Shown here: positions 25,079 to 32,357 of the stretch, piece by piece
Layout: every line of letters starts with the position of its first letter
Position numbering within the stretch: the first letter of the stretch is position 1
Assembly (NCBI GenBank): GCA_000398025.1
Contig: ASKX01000003.1
Span: forward strand, 1 to 64,000
Reading direction: 5' to 3'
DNA: 64,000 nt
From: Candidatus Paceibacter normanii SCGC AAA255-P19
Lineage (GTDB): Bacteria > Patescibacteriota > Minisyncoccia > Minisyncoccales > Paceibacteraceae
Program-made: the position numbers and the translations under genes
The notes under the pieces: model-generated
Told to the model about the DNA's origin: nothing
Database searches by the model: none
Seen by the model: the letters and a program-made list of their open reading frames with translations, nothing else

Positions 25079-26209
25079 ATGCTCACTTTGCTTAATTTAA
25101 AACCCGAAGCCTTTGGCCTAGATATTTCCGACCTATCTTTAAAGATTGTTAAACTCGGAAAAAAAGGAAAGTTTTTTAATCTGACTTCTTTCGGCGAAGA
25201 AAAAATAAAACCGGGAATAATCAAAGGAGGAGAAATAAAAGACGAGAAGGCCTTAGCTAAAATTATTCAGCAAGCCTTAGTCAAAATTAAAGGAAAAGGG
25301 ATGGGAACAAAATATGTAATGGTTTCTTTGCCAGAAGAGAAGGCCTTCTTGCAAGTAATCCAAATGCCCAGAATGTCAGAAGAAGAACTGAGGGCAGCGG
25401 TAATTTATGAAGCTGAGAATTATATTCCTCTGCCGATTGAAAAGATGTATTTGGATTCCCAGCTTATTCCTCCTGTCTACAATCACTTGGATCACGCCGA
25501 CGTTTTAATCGCCGCTCTGCCCAAAAAGACAGTCGATCCTTACGTTTCAATTTTGAAATTAGCAGGATTAAAACCCCTTGCTTTAGAGATAGAATCTCTG
25601 GCTATTGCCCGATCTTTAATTAAAAATGAGGTTACTACTTCTCCGGTTCTTTTGATTGATTTGGGAGCCACCAGGACCAGCTTTATTGTTTTTGCTGGTC
25701 ACTCTTTGCGTTTTACTTCTTCTATTCCCGTATCTTCGCAGGGATTTACAGAAATTATTTCTAAAACTTTAAAGGTAAGCTTGGCCGAGGCTGAGAAACT
25801 AAAAATAAAACATGGCCTGGAGGAAAAAATTAAATTAGAAATCAAAGATCAAAAATCAGAAAAAAGAGTAGAAAGGGGGAGAATTTTTGAGGCCTTAGTT
25901 CCTCCTTTAGTTGATTTAATTCAACAAATTAAAAGACATTTGGAATATTATCGAACTCACGCCTCTCATGAACATCTACCGCCCAACGGCAAGGAAGTAG
26001 AAAAAATTTATCTTTGCGGCGGCGGCGCCAACCTCAAAGGGCTTCCCGAGCTCCTTACCTTAGAGTTGAAAGTACCAGTTGAGCTGGGCAATCCTTGGAT
26101 TAATATTCTACCTGAGTCTTTGAATGAAGCTTCCGGTTTACCTTTTGAAGAATCCTTAAGATATACTACTGCCTTAGGTTTGGCTCTCCGAGGAGGAAGA
26201 GAAGAATAA
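25079..26209 (+). CDS. pilM: Type IV pilus protein PilM (cluster 1)
   Basis: 376 residues, actin-like ATPase fold: FGLDISDLSLKIVKL (phosphate 1), MPRMSEEELRAAVIYEAENYIPLP, LIDLGATRTSFIVF (phosphate 2) and IYLCGGGANLKGLPELL (adenosine loop). PilM binds the PilN N-terminus in the cytoplasm and links it to the motor. The pilN gene follows 12 bases later, and its product begins INLLP as expected for the PilM-binding peptide. Confidence 0.9.
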   Translation: MLTLLNLKPEAFGLDISDLSLKIVKLGKKGKFFNLTSFGEEKIKPGIIKGGEIKDEKALAKIIQQALVKIKGKGMGTKYVMVSLPEEKAFLQVIQMPRMSEEELRAAVIYEAENYIPLPIEKMYLDSQLIPPVYNHLDHADVLIAALPKKTVDPYVSILKLAGLKPLALEIESLAIARSLIKNEVTTSPVLLIDLGATRTSFIVFAGHSLRFTSSIPVSSQGFTEIISKTLKVSLAEAEKLKIKHGLEEKIKLEIKDQKSEKRVERGRIFEALVPPLVDLIQQIKRHLEYYRTHASHEHLPPNGKEVEKIYLCGGGANLKGLPELLTLELKVPVELGNPWINILPESLNEASGLPFEESLRYTTALGLALRGGREE

Positions 26210-26221
26210 ACCCAGATTATT

Positions 26222-26767
26222 ATGATAAACCTACTCCCCCAACAACAAAAAGAAGAATTACGAAAGGAAGAAAGTTTTAAGTTGGTTTTGATTTTGGGAA
26301 TAACTGTTTTAGCTTTTCTGGTTTGTTTGTCTTTGATTTTGTTTTCAATAAAAATTTTAATTGAGACCCAATTAGATGTTCAAAAAGTTTTTCTCAGCCA
26401 AAAAGAAGCTAAAACTTCTCAAACTAAAGATTTAGAAAAAAGGATTAAAGATTTAAACTTAACCCTTTCTCAATTAGATTATTTTTATCAGCATAAGCCA
26501 GATTGGCTGGAGATTTTAGAAACAATTCCTCAAACTCTTCCTTTGGGTACTTATTTAACCGCTATCAATCTGCGTCAGCCTTCTAGCGAAAAAGAAGAAC
26601 ATTTGGGAGAAATTTTTTTAGCTGGTTACTGTCCCTCCCGAGAGCTTTTAACTGATTTTAAGAAAAACTTAGAAGCAGAGGGAAGATTCCAAGAAGTCTT
26701 TTTCCCTTCCTCAAATTGGGTAGAACCTACGGATATCAATTTCACTGTCAACTTTAAGATTCAATGA
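26222..26767 (+). CDS. pilN: PilN-like pilus protein (cluster 1)
   Basis: 181 residues. The N-terminal MINLLPQQQKEELRKEE is the PilM-binding motif, followed by one helix (22-46), a coiled segment (KDLEKRIKDLNLTLSQLD) and a ferredoxin-like domain (LPLGTYLTAINL). It forms the inner-membrane alignment complex with PilO. The next gene overlaps by four bases. Confidence 0.85.
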   Translation: MINLLPQQQKEELRKEESFKLVLILGITVLAFLVCLSLILFSIKILIETQLDVQKVFLSQKEAKTSQTKDLEKRIKDLNLTLSQLDYFYQHKPDWLEILETIPQTLPLGTYLTAINLRQPSSEKEEHLGEIFLAGYCPSRELLTDFKKNLEAEGRFQEVFFPSSNWVEPTDINFTVNFKIQ

Positions 26768-27324
26768 GTATTTCAAATCAAATTAAAATATCGGCGGTTG
26801 TTTTTGTGATTTTGGGTGCCTGCTTTATTATGTTTTTAATCTATCCTCTCTTTGAAGGGATTACGAAAAATTCAGAAGAGGTGCTAACTCAAAAGGCTGC
26901 CTTATTGGTTTTTGAAGCTAAAACCGAGAACGTCAAAGAATTTAAAAGTTATTCTCGGGAGATTGCGCCAAATTTAGAAAAAATCGAATCAATTTTTGTC
27001 GATCCCGAAGTGCCAGTAGAATTCATTAAATTTCTAGAAAAAATCGCTAGAGACTGCCAAGTTTCCCTTAAAGTTTCTTCTATTTCCAGCCAGCCAGACA
27101 GAAAAGCTATTTGGCCAGCTTTAACCCTGCAGGCGACTTCCTTCAGTCCTTTGCCCGATTTGCTGAGGTTTTTGGATAAGGTTAATTCAAGCATTTACTT
27201 AATTGAAATTCAAAACATAAACATTAGCCGGTTAACTGAAGCTGAAGTAAAAACCCCAAAATTGGAAAACTTTTCCGTGGGTGACGCTCGAGCCAGTTTT
27301 TCTCTAAAAGTTTTTGCTAAATAG
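26764..27324 (+). CDS. pilO: PilO-like pilus protein (cluster 1)
   Basis: 186 residues. One N-terminal helix (about 9-30), a coiled region and a ferredoxin-like fold (EFIKFLEKIARDCQVSLKVSS, LPDLLRFLDKVNSSIYLIEI) typical of PilO. It pairs with PilN. It overlaps the pilN stop (ATGA). Confidence 0.8.
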   Translation: MSISNQIKISAVVFVILGACFIMFLIYPLFEGITKNSEEVLTQKAALLVFEAKTENVKEFKSYSREIAPNLEKIESIFVDPEVPVEFIKFLEKIARDCQVSLKVSSISSQPDRKAIWPALTLQATSFSPLPDLLRFLDKVNSSIYLIEIQNINISRLTEAEVKTPKLENFSVGDARASFSLKVFAK

Positions 27325-27339
27325 CCTACAAATAAAGAC

Positions 27340-27639
27340 ATGTTTAAGTTAAAACGACTAAAATTTAAAAAAATTAAAGATTTTTTGAAAGAATTACCCA
27401 AAGCTTTGGGGGAGCGCGCCTTTTTTACTTTTTTAGGTTTCTTAATTATTGCTCTGATTATCGGCGGTTTAATCTTTTATAATTTCTATATTTTAATAGA
27501 GAAAAAAGAGCCTCAGATTTCTGAAAGGCCTCTTCAATTTAAAGAGAAAACTTACCAGGGGGTTTTAAAAGCTTGGCAGGAAAAAGAAAAAAGATTTGAA
27601 GCGGCTGATGCCAAAGAATATCCCGATCCCTTCAGATAA
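27340..27639 (+). CDS. Small single-pass protein closing the pilMNO block
   Basis: 99 residues. A basic N-terminus, one helix (about 33-53) and an acidic tail ending EYPDPFR. The equivalent gene in cluster 2 (58493) has the same size, topology and a NPFLP-type end. By position after pilO and by the Pro-Phe tail it may stand in for PilP, but no direct similarity can be shown by eye. Confidence 0.55.
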   Translation: MFKLKRLKFKKIKDFLKELPKALGERAFFTFLGFLIIALIIGGLIFYNFYILIEKKEPQISERPLQFKEKTYQGVLKAWQEKEKRFEAADAKEYPDPFR

Positions 27640-27645
27640 GGTTAA

Positions 27646-27683
27646 CTTCGCTCGTTGACTAGCGAAGAAATTTTCTGTATAAT
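27646..27683 (+). promoter_or_regulatory. Promoter for tRNA-Arg/tRNA-His, with -35 inside a hairpin loop
   Basis: TTGACT (27655-27660), 17 bases, TATAAT (27678-27683). The -35 forms most of the 8-base loop between perfect 7-bp arms CTTCGCT (27646-27652) and AGCGAAG (27661-27667). The same hairpin may end the pilus cluster transcript, followed by AAATTTT. Confidence 0.75.
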
Positions 27684-27696
27684 ATTTAAGTTAATT

Positions 27697-27770
27697 GCCC
27701 CTGTAGCTCAATTGGATAGAGCGAAGGGTTTCTAACCCTTAGGTTGTACGTTCGAGTCGTGCCAGGGGCA
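27697..27770 (+). tRNA. tRNA-Arg(TCT)
   Basis: Acceptor GCCCCTG/CAGGGGC, anticodon stem AAGGG/CCCTT around TTTCTAA. Three bases separate it from tRNA-His. CCA is not encoded. Confidence 0.95.
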
Positions 27771-27773
27771 CAT

Positions 27774-27845
27774 GGTGGTCGTAGCTTAATGGCAAAGCTC
27801 CTGACTGTGGCTCAGGTGATGGGAGTTCGATTCTCCTCGACCACC
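27774..27845 (+). tRNA. tRNA-His(GTG)
   Basis: Acceptor GTGGTCG/CGACCAC with the extra G(-1) opposite C73 expected of tRNA-His, anticodon loop CTGTGGC. Confidence 0.95.
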
Positions 27846-27848
27846 CAA

Positions 27849-27888
27849 GCTGTAAGCGAAGGGGAAAGAAGAGGTTTATCTCTTCGAC
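27849..27888 (+). repeat. Bipartite palindromic element after tRNA-His
   Basis: AGCTGTAAGCGAAGGGGAA followed by GAAGAG/CTCTTC (27868-27873 with 27880-27885) and GAC. It is flanked by a 12-bp direct repeat TCGACCACCCAA (27837-27848 and 27884-27895) that starts within the tRNA-His 3' end. Confidence 0.6.
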
Positions 27889-27901
27889 CACCCAAACAAA
27901 A

Positions 27902-27920
27902 AACAGCCTTTTAAGCTGTT
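27902..27920 (-). terminator. Intrinsic terminator of the HtrA-like gene
   Basis: Stem AACAGC/GCTGTT with a 7-base loop; read on the minus strand it is followed by a T-run. It lies six bases beyond the stop codon. Confidence 0.75.
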
Positions 27921-27926
27921 CTTGCT

Positions 27927-28952
27927 TTACTTTTTTTCTCCGAGTTTCATTTTGATTATTATTTTCTTGCCGTTTCGTAAAACCTTTAAAAAAATTTCCT
28001 CGCCAATTTTGAATTTTTGCAATATATTAGCTAGAGGATTTTTATCAGTAATCTTTTCTTTCTGACACTCCAAAATAATATCAAACTCTTTCAGGCCAGC
28101 TTTGTCGGCTGCCGACCCTTTAACCACCGCCGACTCGCCCAAGGTCTGCCTCAAAATCAAAGCTCCGTAATCTACCGGCAGCTTATTTTTTTCAGCAACC
28201 TGTTTATTGATAAGAATATATCTTACTCCCAAAAACGGCCTTTTGATCTTTCCGTATTTCTTAATTTCTTCCAAATCTTTCTTGGCCGGATTAATGGGGA
28301 TAGCGAACCCAATATTTTGAGCTCCCATAACCATAGCCGTATTAATTCCAATAGCCTTACCTTCAATGTTTACTAAAGGGCCGCCTGAATTGCCAGGGTT
28401 AATGGCCGCGTCCGTCTGAATTAGCCCTCTTAAATGGGCAGCTTGGGTTGCCAAGCCAGAAAAAGCAGTAATCATCCTGCTCATTCCCGAAACCACGCCA
28501 GTACTGACCGTGTCGTGGAATTCTCCCAAGGCATTGCCTACCGCTACTACGGTTTGACCCAGCTCAATTTTTTCCGAATCGCCTAATTCTAAACAAGGGA
28601 ATTTTTTTCCTTTGATTTTAAGAATGGCAATATCATTAATCGGGTCGCGAGATATTACCTTAGCCGGATATTTTTTCTCTGGCTCAAAAAGCACAGTATA
28701 GTCTGCTTCCGGGTCGCTGACCACATGAGAGCTGGTTAAAATATAGCCGTCAGAAGAAACAATAAAGCCAGACCCTCCCCCAATTTTTGTTCTCTCCCTT
28801 TTTTTGTTAAACTTTGGGACAACAAATTTCTGTCTGCCGAAAGGGAAAAGATAAAAACCCTCTATTTTGGGTAAATCTTTAGAAATAACCACAGTAATAA
28901 CTGCCGGGCAGACCTTTTTAGCAATTTCAATAATGGGGGATTTTTCTGGCAT
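27927..28952 (-). CDS. HtrA/DegP-like serine protease
   Basis: 341 residues. A trypsin-like domain with His in ILTSSHVV, Asp in NDIAILKIKG and Ser in NPGNSGGPLVN, then one PDZ domain (about 235-335, KAGLKEFDIILECQKEKI). The usual N-terminal signal or membrane anchor is missing: the protein starts MPEKSPIIEIAKKVCPAVITVV, directly at the protease domain. It is either cytoplasmic or annotated from a shortened start, but the DNA upstream is palindromic and gives no in-frame anchor. HtrA enzymes degrade misfolded protein. No Shine-Dalgarno is seen. Confidence 0.88.
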   Translation of the reverse strand: MPEKSPIIEIAKKVCPAVITVVISKDLPKIEGFYLFPFGRQKFVVPKFNKKRERTKIGGGSGFIVSSDGYILTSSHVVSDPEADYTVLFEPEKKYPAKVISRDPINDIAILKIKGKKFPCLELGDSEKIELGQTVVAVGNALGEFHDTVSTGVVSGMSRMITAFSGLATQAAHLRGLIQTDAAINPGNSGGPLVNIEGKAIGINTAMVMGAQNIGFAIPINPAKKDLEEIKKYGKIKRPFLGVRYILINKQVAEKNKLPVDYGALILRQTLGESAVVKGSAADKAGLKEFDIILECQKEKITDKNPLANILQKFKIGEEIFLKVLRNGKKIIIKMKLGEKK

Positions 28953-28978
28953 TTTAATAAATGAAAAATTTATTAAAA
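28952..28978. repeat. A/T palindrome at the HtrA-like gene start
   Basis: TTTTAATAAAT (28952-28962) and ATTTATTAAAA (28968-28978) form an 11-bp perfect stem around GAAAA. One arm overlaps the ATG of the minus-strand gene, so the folded leader would hide its start. Confidence 0.7.
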
Positions 28979-29080
28979 GGTGAAATGAATCGAAGATTCA
29001 TTGACCATACAATTAATTTTATCATAGACGCAAGCCGCGTCAATCGCGGTGAAGCGTGAAGATGAACAAAGTTCATCGCC
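28979..29080. repeat. Cluster of palindromes upstream of tRNA-Arg(CCT)
   Basis: AATGAATC/GATTCATT (28984-28991 with 28995-29002) after AGGTGA and before GAC; GACGC/GCGTC (29027-29031 with 29037-29041); and GATGAAC/GTTCATC (29061-29067 with 29071-29077) after GAAGCGTGAA. The last two match the first- and second-hairpin layout of the dispersed element. Confidence 0.6.
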
Positions 29081-29121
29081 ATTTAACTTGTCAACAAGTG
29101 GAAAAATTGCTAAAATATTTC

Positions 29122-29127
29122 TATAAT
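29122..29127 (+). promoter_or_regulatory. -10 element of the tRNA-Arg(CCT) operon
   Basis: TATAAT ends four bases before the tRNA 5' end; the -35 is unclear. ACTTGT-CA-ACAAGT (29086-29099) is a perfect palindrome just upstream. Confidence 0.5.
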
Positions 29128-29131
29128 ACTT

Positions 29132-29206
29132 GCCCCTATAGTTCAACGGATAGAACAAGAGACTCCTAAGCTCTAAATCTAGGTTCAATTCCTAGTGGGG
29201 GCACCA
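29132..29206 (+). tRNA. tRNA-Arg(CCT), CCA encoded
   Basis: Acceptor GCCCCTA/TGGGGGC, anticodon loop CTCCTAA, discriminator A at 29203 followed by CCA. Confidence 0.93.
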
Positions 29207-29208
29207 AG

Positions 29209-29282
29209 GGGCCCGTAGCTCAATTGGTAGTAGCGCCTCAATGGCATTGAGGAGGTTAGGGGTTCGAGCCCCCTCGGGTCCA
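29209..29282 (+). tRNA. tRNA-Ala(GGC)
   Basis: Acceptor GGGCCCG/CGGGTCC, anticodon stem CCTCA/TGAGG around ATGGCAT. Discriminator A at 29282, one base (C) and then the gpsA ATG. Confidence 0.93.
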
Positions 29283-29283
29283 C

Positions 29284-30282
29284 ATGAAAATCGCAGTTTT
29301 GGAACCTGGCGCCTGGGGTACTGCCCTGGGAATTATTTTAAGCAAAGAAGTCGATGAACTAAGTTTTTGGTATGGAGATAGTAGATTAGTCAAGAAACTT
29401 TCTCAATTTAGAGAAAATGAAAGACTGCCCGGAATTAAAATCCCTCCAGAAATTTTCATTTCTCCAGACTTAAAAAAAACAATTGAAAAAGCTGATTTAA
29501 TTATCATTGCTTCTCCTTCCTTCAATTTCCGTCAAACATTAGTAAATCTTAAAAAAATTAAAAATTTACCGCCTTTATTGGGTATTGCCAAAGGAATAGA
29601 AAAAAGAACCTTAAAAGTTCCTTCCCAAATTGTCAACGAGCTTTTAGCTAAAGTTCCCTACGCTCATTTATCAGGACCGGGCTTTGCTAAAGAAATTATT
29701 AGAGGAAAAACAGCCAAAGAAGTGATAGCTTCAGAAAGCCGAGATTTATTGAGGGAACTTAAAAAGATTTTTAAGACAAAACCCTTAAAAGTTTCTTTTA
29801 CTACCGACCTAATGGGAGTTCAGTTGGCCGGCGCCTTAAAAAATGCCATATCCATTGGTATTAGTTTGGTGGAGGCAAGCGTTGCCAATCCTGGGAAGAA
29901 AAAAATTGCTAAAAACTTAATTCGAGTTGGCTTAAGAGAAATGATAGAGATTGGAGAAGCAATGGGGGGGAAGCGAAAAACTTTTTTAGGACCGGCTGGC
30001 TTCGGGGATTTAATCTTAACCTCAACTAATCCTTTGTCCCGGAACTTCCAATTTGGCAAAGCTCTCATTTTTGATGCTGACAAAATGAGAAAAGACATTG
30101 CTAAAAAGAAACTAACCGTGGAGGGATTTGACAATGTTTTCGCCCTTTATAAGTTAGGGAAAATTCATAATTTAGATCTGCCAATGATTGAAGAAACCTA
30201 TAAAGCAATTTACAAAAAAACTTCTCCCCAAAGAACTGTTAATAATTTAATTAATTTAACGGAGGCGTGCGAGAGTGGTTGA
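29284..30282 (+). CDS. gpsA: Glycerol-3-phosphate dehydrogenase [NAD(P)+]
   Basis: 332 residues, full length. N-terminal Rossmann fold KIAVLEPGAWGTALGI, where the first Gly of the usual GxGxWG is Glu; catalytic Lys in GALKNAISIG; C-terminal KRKTFLGPAGFGDLILTST. It reduces dihydroxyacetone phosphate to glycerol-3-phosphate for lipid synthesis. The ATG lies one base after the tRNA-Ala discriminator with no room for an RBS, and a later Met would remove the Rossmann motif. The last seven codons and the stop lie within tRNA-Ser(CGA), so tRNA maturation would cut both ends of the message. Confidence 0.92.
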   Translation: MKIAVLEPGAWGTALGIILSKEVDELSFWYGDSRLVKKLSQFRENERLPGIKIPPEIFISPDLKKTIEKADLIIIASPSFNFRQTLVNLKKIKNLPPLLGIAKGIEKRTLKVPSQIVNELLAKVPYAHLSGPGFAKEIIRGKTAKEVIASESRDLLRELKKIFKTKPLKVSFTTDLMGVQLAGALKNAISIGISLVEASVANPGKKKIAKNLIRVGLREMIEIGEAMGGKRKTFLGPAGFGDLILTSTNPLSRNFQFGKALIFDADKMRKDIAKKKLTVEGFDNVFALYKLGKIHNLDLPMIEETYKAIYKKTSPQRTVNNLINLTEACESG

Positions 30283-30350
30283 ATCGGGCAGTTTCGAAAA
30301 CTGCTATAGCCAAAAGGCTATCGAAGGTTCGAATCCTTCCGCCTCCGCCA
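30261..30350 (+). tRNA. tRNA-Ser(CGA), CCA encoded, overlapping gpsA
   Basis: Acceptor GGAGGCG/CGCCTCC, anticodon stem GCAGT/ACTGC around TTCGAAA, long variable arm ATAGCC/GGCTAT, discriminator G then CCA. The first 22 bases are also the gpsA 3' end. Confidence 0.95.
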
Positions 30351-30356
30351 AAATAT

Positions 30357-30717
30357 ATGGAATTCTTTAAAAAAGAAAAAAAAAGAACCCAAGGATTTAA
30401 AAGAAGTTTTGGCTCAATTTAAGGGTTTGGAGAAAAATTTGGAAAAGCTTTCCCAGGACCTAGAAACTCTAAAAAAAGAAAGCCAGTTTTCGGTTCAAAA
30501 AATGGGGGTGGTCAGATTTAATCCTTTTTCAGAAATTGGCGGCGACCAAAGCTTTTCTGCGGCTTTCCTAGATGGAAACGATAACGGATTGGTGATTACC
30601 AGCCTTTATACTCGGGAAGGAAATAGGGTTTACGGAAAACCAATTAAAAAAGGAGCTTCTGAGCATTCTTTATCCCAAGAAGAAAAAGAAGCAATATCAA
30701 GAGCCAAGGGCTCGTAA
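30357..30717 (+). CDS. DUF4446 family protein, apparent +1 frameshift in a poly-A run
   Basis: ATG 30357 opens the frame MEFFKKEKK; after a run of nine A (30376-30384) the frame must shift by one base to continue as EPKDLKEVLAQFKGLEK, a coil leading into the DUF4446 core (VRFNPFSEIGGDQSFSAAF, NGLVITSLYTREGNRVYGKP, SLSQEEKEAI). With eight A the gene would be 119 codons. Otherwise translation could begin only at TTG 30409. DUF4446 has no known function. Six bases separate the ATG from the CCA end of tRNA-Ser. Sequencing error, transcriptional slippage and decay are all possible. Confidence 0.7.
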
Positions 30718-30719
30718 TT

Positions 30720-30842
30720 TCCAATTTCCAATTTCCAATTTTCAATAAATGTCACAATTTCCAAACCGTTTAATTGATAATTGATTCATTGAAAATTCAT
30801 TGTAAATTGATAATTGTAAATTGATAATTTCAGAGATGTTTT
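30720..30842. repeat. A/T-rich repeat tract before infB
   Basis: Three copies of TTTCCAA, then variants of AATTGATAATTG and a tandem 14-mer GTAAATTGATAATT (30802-30815, 30816-30829). TTCATTGAAAATTCATTG resembles the palindromes before comF. No promoter stands out. Confidence 0.6.
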
Positions 30843-32357
30843 ATGGCTAGAAAGTCTGAACAACAAAATAAGGACAATTTACAGCCTCGCCCTCCTGTGG
30901 TTGTTATCTTGGGCCATGTTGATTCGGGCAAAACCTCAATTTTGGACTACATTCGGAAAACCCATGTGGCGGAAAAAGAGGCAGGCGGGATTACCCAACA
31001 TATCGGTGCTTACCAAATTGAGAAAGATAACAAAAAAATTACCTTCATTGATACCCCGGGGCATGAAGCTTTTTCAGCGATGAGGTCGCGGGGAGCCAAA
31101 GTGGCTGACATTGCTGTTTTAGTAGTAGATACTACTCAAGGCGTTCAACCTCAAACCAAAGAAGCAATTTCTCAGGCTAAGTTAGCTGGCCTGCCTATTA
31201 TTGTTGCTTTAAACAAAATTGATAGGCCAGAGGCCGGTTTAGAAAAAGCCAAAGGAGAACTATCCAAAGAGGAGGTAGTGGTAGAAAGCTTAGGGGGCAA
31301 GGTTCCTTCAATTGAAACCTCAGCTCAAAACGGTCAAGGGATCGAGGGGCTTTTAGAATTGATATTATTGGTAGCTGAGATGGAAGGACTGAAAGCAGAT
31401 TTCTCTCAGCCTAGCCAGGGCGTAGTGATTGAATCTTATTTGGACCACCAAAAAGGCCCTTCCGCCACCCTGCTTTTAAATAAGGGATTTCTGAAATCGG
31501 GTGATATTATTGCTACTCCTTCCACGCTAGGAAAGATTAGAAGTTTAGAAGATTTTCAAGGAAAAATTATTTCTGAGGCTTTGCCTGCCCAGCCCGTAAA
31601 GGTAATTGGTTTTGAAGAAGCTCCTCGGGTAGGAGAAGATTTTCAAGTTTTCTCTAGCGCTGAGGAAGCTAAAAGTTATCTTAAGGCTCCGGAGAAAAAA
31701 GCCGTGAGTCCGCCAGCTGGCGGATTAAAAATAGAGGAGGGGCAGAAGGTTTTAAATTTAATTTTAAAAACCGACGTTCTAGGAACAGCCGAAGCCATTG
31801 AGGGAGTTTTGAAAAAGCTTCCTCAAGAGAAAATAGTTTTAAGAGTTCTAAAATCAGAAGCTGGTCAAATTTCTGAGTCAGATATCGAATTGGCTAAAGG
31901 AGGGCGGGCAGTTATTTTAGGTTTTCGGGTAAAACTTAACCTGGTGGCTCAAAGATTAGCCGAAAGAGAGAAAGTAAAAATAATGATTTTTGATGTTATT
32001 TACGAGTTGGCGGAAGGAGTCCGCAAGTTTATGGAGAGAATTTTAGAACCAGAAACAGTTAGAATAGAGTTAGGCAAGGTAAAAGCTTTAGCCATTTTCC
32101 TGTCTGAGAAAAATCGTCAAATTGTCGGAGGAAGGGTTATTGAGGGAGAAGTTCTCAAAGGAGCCTCAATCGAAGTTTTTAGGGCAGAAGAGTTAGTGGG
32201 TAAGGGGAAAATGGTTAATCTTCAAAGAAACAAAAAAGATGCGGACAAAGTAAACAAGGGCGAAGAATGCGGAATACTTTACGAGGGAGATACAAAAATT
32301 TCCGAGAATGACGTACTAGCCATTTATACTGAAGAAAAAAAGAAAGGCGAATTATGA
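30843..32357 (+). CDS. infB: Translation initiation factor IF-2, short form
   Basis: 504 residues; the long N-terminal region of E. coli IF-2 is absent. G domain: G1 GHVDSGKTSILD (Ser where GHVDHGKT is usual), G3 DTPGHEAF, G4 NKID. Domains II-IV follow, with ILKTDVLGTAEAIEGVL (domain III) and the C-terminal EFR-type beta barrel that binds fMet-tRNA. A perfect 16-bp palindrome (31709-31724) codes for SPPAGG in the linker before domain III. rbfA overlaps its stop by four bases, the usual infB-rbfA pairing. Confidence 0.95.
   Translation: MARKSEQQNKDNLQPRPPVVVILGHVDSGKTSILDYIRKTHVAEKEAGGITQHIGAYQIEKDNKKITFIDTPGHEAFSAMRSRGAKVADIAVLVVDTTQGVQPQTKEAISQAKLAGLPIIVALNKIDRPEAGLEKAKGELSKEEVVVESLGGKVPSIETSAQNGQGIEGLLELILLVAEMEGLKADFSQPSQGVVIESYLDHQKGPSATLLLNKGFLKSGDIIATPSTLGKIRSLEDFQGKIISEALPAQPVKVIGFEEAPRVGEDFQVFSSAEEAKSYLKAPEKKAVSPPAGGLKIEEGQKVLNLILKTDVLGTAEAIEGVLKKLPQEKIVLRVLKSEAGQISESDIELAKGGRAVILGFRVKLNLVAQRLAEREKVKIMIFDVIYELAEGVRKFMERILEPETVRIELGKVKALAIFLSEKNRQIVGGRVIEGEVLKGASIEVFRAEELVGKGKMVNLQRNKKDADKVNKGEECGILYEGDTKISENDVLAIYTEEKKKGEL
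31709..31724. repeat. Perfect 16-bp palindrome within infB
   Basis: TCCGCCAGCTGGCGGA is self-complementary, with a G+C content well above its surroundings. It codes for a Pro-Pro-Ala-Gly-Gly linker between IF-2 domains. Confidence 0.8.

Noticed and set aside
27340..27639. Calling the small protein PilP.
   Set aside because: There is no lipoprotein signal or PilP beta domain; only its position and Pro-Phe tail agree, so the gene symbol was withheld.
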